From positions 248,001 through 312,000 of the forward strand of contig NZ_CP066126.1 of assembly GCF_020544465.1 (NCBI RefSeq): a DNA stretch of 64,000 bases, read 5' to 3'. Shown one piece after another: positions 41,302 to 48,784 of this stretch. Within the stretch, counting starts at the first letter, position 1. Each line of letters begins with the position of its first letter. Position numbers and translations under genes: made by a program. Origin of the DNA: Chromobacterium rhizoryzae. GTDB taxonomy: Bacteria; Pseudomonadota; Gammaproteobacteria; Burkholderiales; Chromobacteriaceae. Under the pieces are notes generated by a model. It saw only the letters and a program-made list of their open reading frames with translations. It was not told the DNA's origin and searched no databases.

Positions 41302-43410
41302 ATGAGATCCCCCGCCTTGCCCGCGCTGCGTCAGGAACTGACGCTGCATCCCGGCCCGGCGCTGGCCGACGGCGCGCCCAGCTGGACCCTGCACGACCCC
41401 TGCGCCCACCGCTTCTATCAACTGGGCTGGGCCAGTTTCGAAATCCTGTCGCGCTGGCAACTGGGCACCGCCGAAGCGGTGCTGCAAGCCGTCAACGCCG
41501 AAACCACGCTGCAGTTGGGCGCCGAGGATATCGAGGCCGTGCTGCTCTTCCTGTCCCGCCATCAACTGCTGCAGGCCGCCAGCGCCGAGCAGAACGGCTG
41601 GCTGTGGCAGCTGCGCGAGGCCAACCGGCCCAGCCGCGCCATGTGGCTGTTGAAAAACTATCTGTTTTTCCGGGTGCCGCTGCTGCGGCCGGAAGCCCTG
41701 CTCAATCGCCTGCTGCCGTGGACCGGCTGGCTGTTCCATCCGCGCTTCTGGCTGGCGATGGGCGCGGTGCTGCTGCTGGCGCTGGCGCTGGTGTCGCGGC
41801 GCTGGGACGAGTTCACCCACACCTTCTCCGCTTACGGCGGCGTCAGCGCCGCCATCGGCATCGGCCTGTCGCTGAGTCTGGCCAAAATCCTGCACGAGAT
41901 GGGCCATGCGCTGACCGCGCGCCATTTCGGTTGCCGGGTGCCGGCGATGGGGGTGGCCTTTCTGGTGATGATGCCGGTGCTCTACACCGACACCAACGAC
42001 GCCTGGAAGCTGGATTCGCGCCGCCAGCGGCTGCTGATCGGCGGCGCCGGCATGCTGGCGGAACTGGTGCTGGCCGCCTGGGCCACCTTGTTGTGGAGTT
42101 TTTTGCCGGACGGGCCGCTGCGCGCCGGGGTCTTTCTGCTGGCCACCACCACCTGGCTGGCGACGCTGGCGATCAACGCCAGCCCCTTCATGCGCTTTGA
42201 CGGCTATTTCCTGCTGGCGGACTACCTGGGCCTGCCCAATCTGCACAATCGCGCCTTCGCGCTGGCGCGCTGGCGGCTGCGCAAAACGCTGCTGGGCCTG
42301 GACGATCCGGTGCCGGAACATTTCCCGGACGCGCGGCGGCGCGGGCTGATCCTGTTCGCCTGGGCCACCTGGCTGTATCGGCTGGTGCTGTTTCTCTCCA
42401 TCGCCTTCCTGGTCTACCACTTGTTCTTCAAGGCCCTGGGCATTCTATTGCTGGCGGTGGAGCTGGGCTGGTTCATCGCTCGCCCCGTGGTCGGCGAACT
42501 GATGGTGTGGTGGCAGCACCGCGCGGATCTGCGCTGGGGCCGCGAAACCCGCCGCAGCGCCGCGGCGCTGCTGATCCTGAGTTTGGCGCTGATTCTGCCG
42601 TGGCAGCGCGAAGTGGCCAGCCCGGCGGTGTTGGGCGCTTTGCAGTCGCAGGGCTTGTACGCGCCGGCGACGGGCGAGGTGGCGGAAGTCCTGGTGCGCG
42701 ACGGCCAGCTGGTCAAGGCGGGGCAGATCATGGCCAGGCTCCGCTCGCCGATGCTGGAGGCGCAGCTGGCGCTGGCGGACGCCCGCGAGCGCGACCTGGC
42801 CTGGCAGACCGCGCAGCAACCGTTCGATCTGGAGCTGCAACAGCGCGGACCGGCCTTGCGCAAGCAATGGCAGGTGGCGCAGGAACAGGTGGCCGCCTTG
42901 CGTCAGCAAATGGCCAGGCTCACGCTCGCCGCGCCGTTCGCCGGCCGCGTGGTGGACCTCAGCGACGCGCTGCGCGCCGGCACCGCGCTGGCCGAGGGCG
43001 AGCATCTGCTGGACGTGGTGGGGCCGGACGGGGTCAAGGGCGAAGCCTTTGTCGACGAGGCCGCGCTGAGCGGACTCAAGCCCGGCCATGTCGCCCGCTT
43101 CGTCGCCGACGGCGGGGAGTTCTGGAGCGTGGAATGCCGGTTGGGCCAGATCGACCGGCTTAATCTGCCGCTGCTGGATCAGGCCTTGTTGGCCTCCACC
43201 TACGGCGGCCCCATTCCCACCGAACAGCGCGACCGCGGCCTGGTGCCCTTGGCCGCTACTTTCCGCGTGCGGCTGGAGCGTTGCGAGCGAGGCGCGGCGC
43301 CGCTGCGGGAGCTGGCCGGCGTGGCGCGCTTGCGGGGGGAGCGCTACAGCTGGCTGGAGCGCGGGTGGCGTCAGTTGTTGGCGGTGTTCCGTCGAGAGGC
43401 CGGACTGTAG
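41302..43410 (+). CDS. PqqD-like / M50 metalloprotease / HlyD fusion protein
   Basis: About 702 residues. The N-terminal 100 residues look like a PqqD-type winged-helix (FYQLGWASFEILSRWQLGTA, DIEAVLLFLSRHQLLQAA). An M50 site-2-protease-type membrane domain follows (about 145-445), with zinc motif HEMGHA (His198, Glu199, His202) and the third ligand region NASPFMRFDGYF (Asp300). After the last TM (about 420-440) comes a HlyD-like lipoyl/hairpin domain (about 455-600) and beta-barrel. The build resembles the YydH type of peptide zinc metalloprotease. I infer it cuts or handles the N-terminal region of the giant LEPR protein. Start ATG 41302 is preferred to 41284. Confidence 0.85.
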   Translation: MRSPALPALRQELTLHPGPALADGAPSWTLHDPCAHRFYQLGWASFEILSRWQLGTAEAVLQAVNAETTLQLGAEDIEAVLLFLSRHQLLQAASAEQNGWLWQLREANRPSRAMWLLKNYLFFRVPLLRPEALLNRLLPWTGWLFHPRFWLAMGAVLLLALALVSRRWDEFTHTFSAYGGVSAAIGIGLSLSLAKILHEMGHALTARHFGCRVPAMGVAFLVMMPVLYTDTNDAWKLDSRRQRLLIGGAGMLAELVLAAWATLLWSFLPDGPLRAGVFLLATTTWLATLAINASPFMRFDGYFLLADYLGLPNLHNRAFALARWRLRKTLLGLDDPVPEHFPDARRRGLILFAWATWLYRLVLFLSIAFLVYHLFFKALGILLLAVELGWFIARPVVGELMVWWQHRADLRWGRETRRSAAALLILSLALILPWQREVASPAVLGALQSQGLYAPATGEVAEVLVRDGQLVKAGQIMARLRSPMLEAQLALADARERDLAWQTAQQPFDLELQQRGPALRKQWQVAQEQVAALRQQMARLTLAAPFAGRVVDLSDALRAGTALAEGEHLLDVVGPDGVKGEAFVDEAALSGLKPGHVARFVADGGEFWSVECRLGQIDRLNLPLLDQALLASTYGGPIPTEQRDRGLVPLAATFRVRLERCERGAAPLRELAGVARLRGERYSWLERGWRQLLAVFRREAGL

Positions 43411-43609
43411 ACGCTGTTCGCGATCCGCTGGGGGCGGATAGCAAGCGGTTTTGAGACGCCTGGAAAGCTCATGCCTTCGGCGTAGACTGAATAGGCCTTA
43501 AGACCGGGTTTCGCCTGATTCGCAAGACCTTGCGCGCGCATGCGCGTAGAACGAAACGGGCGCGCCGCCGGCGCGCCCCATAACAGGTTTTGGAAAGGAG
43601 CCGTTCGCC

Positions 43610-44146
43610 ATGTCCTCATTCTTGAACACGTCCTCGCTGGCCGAAGGCCTGCATCTGCGCCCGGCGCGACATCACGACGAGGCCTTCATCGCCGGCCTCT
43701 ACCGCAGCGCCCGCCCGGACCTGCAATTGATAGACGGCGAGGAGGAACTGATCCGCACCGTGCAGGAGCAGCAATACCAGGTGCTGCAACGCGGCGCAGG
43801 CGACAACTACCCGGACGCGATGCACTTCGTCATCGAGAAAACCGGGGCCAACGTCGGCGTGGTGATGGTGGACTTCGGCCATAACGAGGTGCGCATCATC
43901 TTTCTGGCCATGGTGCCGGAAGCGCGCGGCCTGGGTTACGGCAAGGAGGTGCTGATGGGCTTGCAGCAGGCGGCCTGGCAAGTGCGCGCGCCGCTGGCGG
44001 TGGTGGTGTGGCACAGCAATGTGCAGGCGCGCCGGCTTTATCACCAATTGGGATTCGTGCTGGAAGAGGCCGGCGACATGGCGGACAAGCTGGTGTGGCG
44101 GCCCGAGCGCCATTCGCCGCAGGGCGAGGCGCGGGCGGGTTTGTAA
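43610..44146 (+). CDS. GNAT family N-acetyltransferase
   Basis: A 178-residue GNAT-fold acetyltransferase. The acetyl-CoA pyrophosphate-binding loop is VPEARGLGYGKEVLMGLQ (about 104-121). The last motif LAVVVWHSNVQARRLYHQLG with FVLEEAG fits small-molecule or Ala-type N-acetyltransferases. AAGGAG lies before the ATG. It faces the DUF6916-like and tail-collar genes, an association seen with MdpB-like proteins; the GNAT might modify that protein. This last point is inference. Confidence 0.88.
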   Translation: MSSFLNTSSLAEGLHLRPARHHDEAFIAGLYRSARPDLQLIDGEEELIRTVQEQQYQVLQRGAGDNYPDAMHFVIEKTGANVGVVMVDFGHNEVRIIFLAMVPEARGLGYGKEVLMGLQQAAWQVRAPLAVVVWHSNVQARRLYHQLGFVLEEAGDMADKLVWRPERHSPQGEARAGL

Positions 44147-44230
44147 TATTTCGCCGGGCGCGCCGCCCGGCCGGAGTCTTCGTCCTTTTTATCCGTCCGC
44201 CGGCCGCCCACGGGCTGTCGGCGGGCCGGC

Positions 44231-44563
44231 TTAATTGAACGGCAGCTGGAAGTAGGCCAGCGCCGGATCGCGTCCAGCGGGAATCACCCGCCCTATCCAC
44301 ACCAGATCCAGCCGAATGGCGTCGCTGTGCTCGGTGGCGGGCAGCTCCAGCTGGCCCACCGCGTCCGCCAGCTCGGTGGCGCCCTCGGCGGCCAATTCCA
44401 CCACGAAGGGGGTGCGCCGCGCGGTCTGATGCGGCGATTGCGCCTGCGGCCGCAGCTTGACGGCCTGCACTTGCAGCGCGATATCGGGATGTTGCGGGTT
44501 GCGGAAGATGCAGTGCTTGCCGAGCAGATGCATGAAGTCTTCGGCTTGAACGGTGGCGAGCAT
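44231..44563 (-). CDS. DUF6916-like small protein
   Basis: A 110-residue protein beginning MLATVQAEDFMHLLGKHCIF. A beta-rich soluble protein, it resembles the DUF6916 family that accompanies phage-tail-collar/MdpB-like genes; I am moderately sure. AGGGGA lies six bases before the ATG at 44563, which favours this over the ATG at 44584. The gene lies downstream of the collar protein on the same strand with an 80-base gap. Confidence 0.72.
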   Translation of the reverse strand: MLATVQAEDFMHLLGKHCIFRNPQHPDIALQVQAVKLRPQAQSPHQTARRTPFVVELAAEGATELADAVGQLELPATEHSDAIRLDLVWIGRVIPAGRDPALAYFQLPFN

Positions 44564-44643
44564 GGCGATGTCCCCTGAAGGCAACGGCCGCCGCCCCTGC
44601 GGCGGAGAGGCGGCCGGAAGCGGCGGTAGGCCGCGTATTGTGA

Positions 44644-45231
44644 TTATGGACGAACCGGATACAGACCGTTGATAGCGATACAGAAATTCAGCGCCAGGAA
44701 GGGGTTGAGCACGCTGACCGGAGCGTTGCCGCCGGTCAGATCGGTATTGCCGGTGGCGGACAGGCCTTGCACCGACACGGGGTTGTTCAGCGCGGTGGAC
44801 CAGATGGTGGCGAGGCCGGTGCCGGCGCCGGAAGCGCCCAGATAGGGGTTGCTGGAGCTGGGCGCGCTGGCCGGGGTGGCCGGCGTCGGCGTGCCGGCGG
44901 CGTGGAAGGTCACCGCCATGGAAGTGGCGGTATGGGAGTGCGCCGGCAGGTTGGCCACGCTGAGCGCCACGTTCTGGGTGCCGCCGAACTGACCGGGATT
45001 GTAGGCCGGCAGATTATAGGCGGGCTGCGCGGGGCCGGTGCCGATGGCCATGCGGCCGGTCAGGTTGGGCAGCTTGAAGTTTTGAGACGCGGTGCCGCCG
45101 TAGAGCGTGCCCAGCAGCGAGTACAAGGCTTCGTACTGCGATACCTGATAGGTCTGGCCCTGGCACAGCGCCCAGTCTTGCGGCGCGTAATTGAAGCCGT
45201 AGACCGTGATGGTGCCCATGTATGCGTCCAT
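44644..45231 (-). CDS. phage-tail-collar / microcystin-dependent-protein-like (MdpB) protein
   Basis: A 195-residue protein. It starts MDAYMGTITVYGFNYAPQDW with the collar-domain signature CQGQTYQVSQYEALYSLLGT, YGG and FKLPNLTGRMAIGTG. The middle is Gly/Ala/Ser-rich and the C-terminus reads LNPFLALNFCIAINGLYP, also typical of MdpB proteins. There is no phage or contractile-tail gene nearby, so it works outside a phage, probably extracellular. GAGGAATAC precedes ATG 45231; the longer upstream frame lacks support. Confidence 0.88.
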   Translation of the reverse strand: MDAYMGTITVYGFNYAPQDWALCQGQTYQVSQYEALYSLLGTLYGGTASQNFKLPNLTGRMAIGTGPAQPAYNLPAYNPGQFGGTQNVALSVANLPAHSHTATSMAVTFHAAGTPTPATPASAPSSSNPYLGASGAGTGLATIWSTALNNPVSVQGLSATGNTDLTGGNAPVSVLNPFLALNFCIAINGLYPVRP

Positions 45232-45551
45232 GTATTCCTCCTGCGAGTGAACCGTCTGGCGGCTGCCAGATGGAAAGTCATGTGAAAGAGAGGCAGGCTG
45301 CCGCGCTTGGGCGCCGCCTGGACCTGGCGAGGCGTCGCGGCGGCCGGGGGTTTCGAAAGCGCTTGTCCTAGGTGTAGTCCAGCGCTTCGTTAATGCAATA
45401 CGCATTTGTACTTGTTATTTTTTCCCGTTTCATCTGCTATGGGTGCGTTCCGAGATCATAAAAAATACGATCGGCATGATCTATTCGCTGCGCTTTAGTG
45501 AATGTATTTAATAGATTGCGGTGCCGCGGCATCGCCGCCTAAGATGCCGGC
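45232..45551. promoter_or_regulatory. divergent intergenic region between the collar protein and comEC
   Basis: About 320 bases with no gene I can support. The part from about 45390 to 45520 is AT-rich and should hold the promoters of both divergent transcripts, but no hexamer pair stands out. Confidence 0.3.
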
Positions 45552-47822
45552 ATGCCTGTCTTGATCGCTGTGTTGTGCGGCATCGCCGCGTGCGCCGTCT
45601 TGCCGGACTTGCCCGCCGCGACGGCTTGCCTGGGCCTGGCGGCGGGCGCGGCGGCGCTGGCCGCCTGTCTGCCGTCGCGCGCTCGGCCTTGGGCGGCCCT
45701 GGCGCCGGCTTTTCTACTGGGGCTGGGCTACGCCTCCTGGCGCGCCGACAGCCGAATGGCGCAGCAATTGCCGGCCGATTGGCAGCAACGGCCCATCGTC
45801 TTCGTTGGCGAGGTGCGGGGCCTGCCGCAGCCCGGCGAGTACGGGACGCGCCTGACCATGGAGGTGGAGCGCACGCTGACGCCGGGCGTGGACTTGCCGC
45901 CAACGGTGAGGCTGACGGATTTTCGCCGGCGGGAGTGGCCGACGGGCAGCCGCTGGCGGGCCGAGGCCCGTTTCAAGCGCAGCCGCGGGCCGGCCAATCC
46001 CTTCGGTTTCGACGTCGAGCAATGGCAATGGTCGGAAGGCGTGCTGGCCAGCGGCTCGCTGGGCGCGGGCGAGCGTCGCTTGGAGGACGGCCGCGCGCCG
46101 CTGGCCTGGGTGGACCGCGCGCGCGCCGCCCTGGTGGCGCGCATCGAGCGGGTGCTGGGCGAGTCGCGCGAAGCGGCGCTGATCGCCGCGTTGACGGTGG
46201 GTGCGCAGCAAGGCGTGGCGCGGGAGGATTGGCGGCTGTTCGCCGCCACCGGCCTGACGCATCTGATCTCGATCTCCGGCCTGCACATCACCATGCTGGC
46301 GGGCCTGGCCGCGGCGGCGCTGGCCTGGCTGGCGCGCAGGCTGCCGGCCTTCGGTCTTCCGCCGCGTTTGCTGATCGCCGGCGGGGCTTTTCTGACGGCG
46401 GCGGCCTATGCCTTGCTCGCCGGTTTTTCGGTGCCGACCCAACGCACCTTGTTCATGCTGGGCGTGGGGCTGGCCGCCTTATGCCTGCGGCGCGGCCTGT
46501 CGCCGTTCCGCATTTGGTGGCTGGCCCTGGCGGCGGTGTTGCTGATCGATCCTTTCTGCGTGCTGGCGCCCGGGGTCTGGCTGTCCTTCGGCCTGGTGGC
46601 GGCCTTGATGGCCAGCGCCATCGCCAGACGCCGCGCGCCGGGCAAGTGGCGGGCCGCCTTGGCCGGGCAGTGGGCGGCGGGCGTGTGCACGCTGGCGCCG
46701 CTGGTCTGGTGGTTCGGCGGCATTCCGCTGGTGTCGCCGCTGGCCAACGCGCTGGGCATTCCCTATGTGTCGCTGCTGCTGACGCCGCTGGCCCTGGCCG
46801 CCGTCTTGCTGCCGCTGGAGTGGCCGCTGCATGGGGCGGCCTGGCTGGCGCGCGGCTTTTACTGGGGCGTGGAGAGGCTGGCGCAAGCGCCGGTCCTGCC
46901 CTTGGCCGGAACGCCCTTGCCGTTGTTCTTGCTGGCCTTGCTGGGCTCGGCGTGGCTGATCGCGCCGCGCGGCGTGCCCGGCCGGGGACTGGCGGCCTTG
47001 ATGCTGCTGCCGATGTTGCTCTACCGGCCCCCGCCGCCGGCTGAGGGCGCGTTCCGCGCCACCATGCTGGACGTGGGTCAGGGTCTATCGGTGCTGGTGC
47101 AGACCCGGAGTCGCGCCCTGTTGTTCGACACCGGCCCAGGAGGGGCCGAGAGAGTGGTGTTGCCGCAGCTGCGCGGCCTGGGGGTGAGGAGGCTGGACGG
47201 CCTGATGCTGTCGCATCGCCACAGCGATCACGACGGCGCGGCGGCGGAGCTGGCCGCCGCCATGCCGCCGGGCCGGGTATGGGCGGGGCAGCCGGAATCC
47301 TTGCCTGAGTTGGGCTTGAGCGGCGATGGCTGCCGTCCGGGACAGAGCTGGGCGTGGGACGGGGTGCGTTTTGACGTGCTGGGGCCGCCGGAAAGCGTTC
47401 CGGCCAAGGACGCCAATGCGCGCAGCTGCATCTTGCGGGTGGCGGGCGCGAGCCATGCGCTGCTCTTGAGCGGCGATGCGCCTGAGGCGGCGGAGCGGAC
47501 GCTGGCGGGCCGGCCGGACCTGCGCTTGCGCAGCACGGTGCTGGTCGCCGGCCATCATGGCAGCCGCACCGCCACCGGGGCGGCCTGGCTGGCGGCGGCG
47601 CGGCCGGAGGTGGTGTTGATCAGCGCCGGCTATCTGAACCGTTATCGCCATCCGCATCCGTCCGTGCTGAGGCGGGCGGAGGAGGCCGGCGCCGCGGTGC
47701 TGCGCACGGATCTGGACGGCGCCTTGACGCTGGAGTTCGGCGAAGGGGTGGAGTGGAGCTGTTGGCGCGACAGTCAGCGCCGTTACTGGCGCGAGCGCGG
47801 CGATTGCGGCGAGCCGCCGTGA
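45552..47822 (+). CDS. comEC: ComEC/Rec2 DNA internalisation protein
   Basis: A 756-residue inner-membrane channel for uptake of single-stranded DNA. N-terminal TM region and OB-like domain (about 55-150), the Competence domain with about 8 TM helices (about 185-470, TGLTHLISISGLHITMLAGL being its signature), and a C-terminal metallo-beta-lactamase domain (about 500-745) with LDVGQGLSVLVQT, LSHRHSDHDGAA and VAGHHGSRTAT. The gene is intact, so uptake could be functional, in line with the minor pilin genes at the window end. The gene stands alone on this strand. Confidence 0.95.
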   Translation: MPVLIAVLCGIAACAVLPDLPAATACLGLAAGAAALAACLPSRARPWAALAPAFLLGLGYASWRADSRMAQQLPADWQQRPIVFVGEVRGLPQPGEYGTRLTMEVERTLTPGVDLPPTVRLTDFRRREWPTGSRWRAEARFKRSRGPANPFGFDVEQWQWSEGVLASGSLGAGERRLEDGRAPLAWVDRARAALVARIERVLGESREAALIAALTVGAQQGVAREDWRLFAATGLTHLISISGLHITMLAGLAAAALAWLARRLPAFGLPPRLLIAGGAFLTAAAYALLAGFSVPTQRTLFMLGVGLAALCLRRGLSPFRIWWLALAAVLLIDPFCVLAPGVWLSFGLVAALMASAIARRRAPGKWRAALAGQWAAGVCTLAPLVWWFGGIPLVSPLANALGIPYVSLLLTPLALAAVLLPLEWPLHGAAWLARGFYWGVERLAQAPVLPLAGTPLPLFLLALLGSAWLIAPRGVPGRGLAALMLLPMLLYRPPPPAEGAFRATMLDVGQGLSVLVQTRSRALLFDTGPGGAERVVLPQLRGLGVRRLDGLMLSHRHSDHDGAAAELAAAMPPGRVWAGQPESLPELGLSGDGCRPGQSWAWDGVRFDVLGPPESVPAKDANARSCILRVAGASHALLLSGDAPEAAERTLAGRPDLRLRSTVLVAGHHGSRTATGAAWLAAARPEVVLISAGYLNRYRHPHPSVLRRAEEAGAAVLRTDLDGALTLEFGEGVEWSCWRDSQRRYWRERGDCGEPP

Positions 47823-47890
47823 GCCCGGGCGGGCCGGCTCGGGCGCGAACGCCGCGGCGGCTCCGCCTCAGCGCGGCCTTGAACCGCGTC

Positions 47891-48784
47891 TTATTCTCCG
47901 CTGTTGACGTGGGCGACCACGATATTGCCCCGGCCCTGGTAGTGCAGGCCGTCGAAGGACAGCTTGCGCGCGATCAGGATGCCGCGCCCATGACTGGACA
48001 TCAGCGAGGCGGGCTCGGCGTTTTGGTAGTGCTCCCAGTCGAAGCCCGCGCCCATATCGCTGATGGTGAAGCGCATCTGTTCCGGTTCGCGGCTGAAGTC
48101 CACGCTGATCTGGCGCTGTCCCAGCACCGGGTCTTGCATGCGGCGGGCCAGCTCGGCCTCCCACTGGCCTTCGGCCATATAGTGGCTTTTCTCGTCAAAG
48201 CTGATGTCCAGATTGCCGTGCTCGATGGCGTTGACCAGCAGCTCGAACAGGCCGGTGGCCACCCGCTCCGGATGGGCGCAGGTTTTGGCCAGCAGGGCGG
48301 TGACGGTCTGGGCTTCCTTGTGGCTGCGGCAACTGAAGGTGGCCTTGTTCAGGTGGCGCAGGGCGTCGACGTGAAGATTGGCCAGTTCGCGGAAGTGGGC
48401 GTAGCGGTCCCAGTGGCCTATCGCCGCCTCGACGATGGCCAGCAGCATGTCGCGGGAAAACGGCTTGGTCAGATAGTAGAAGGCGCCGGCCGCCAGCCCT
48501 TCCTGCACGCTGGAGGCCGCGCCCATGGCGGTTTGCATGATGACCGGCAAAAACTCCAGCCGCGGCTCGCTCTTGATGCGCTTGAGCACGTCGAAGCCGC
48601 TGATGCCGGGCATCATCTTGTCCAGCAGCACGGTGGAGAAGGTTTCGCCTTCTCGCTGCAGGATGTCCAGCGCGGTCTCTCCGTCCTCGGCCTGGACCAC
48701 TTCGTGGCCGGCGTCCTGCAGCAGCTCGGCCATCAGCTCCAGATTGAAGGGTTCGTCGTCAACGAGCAGTAGTTTGTGGGGCAT
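47891..48784 (-). CDS. response regulator with RsbW-type HATPase output domain
   Basis: A 297-residue protein. REC domain (1-120) with phosphoacceptor Asp55 (TVLLDKMMPG), acidic pair Asp9/Asp10, and Lys in YYLTKPFS. The C-terminal HATPase_c-like domain (about 160-295) has N-box ELLVNAIEHGN, G1 SDMGAGFDWEHY and G2 SSHGRGILIARKL. No HisKA or phosphatase domain is present, so the output is probably an anti-sigma-factor-like switch kinase. It overlaps the upstream histidine kinase by 26 bases and starts at ATG 48784. Confidence 0.87.
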   Translation of the reverse strand: MPHKLLLVDDEPFNLELMAELLQDAGHEVVQAEDGETALDILQREGETFSTVLLDKMMPGISGFDVLKRIKSEPRLEFLPVIMQTAMGAASSVQEGLAAGAFYYLTKPFSRDMLLAIVEAAIGHWDRYAHFRELANLHVDALRHLNKATFSCRSHKEAQTVTALLAKTCAHPERVATGLFELLVNAIEHGNLDISFDEKSHYMAEGQWEAELARRMQDPVLGQRQISVDFSREPEQMRFTISDMGAGFDWEHYQNAEPASLMSSHGRGILIARKLSFDGLHYQGRGNIVVAHVNSGE

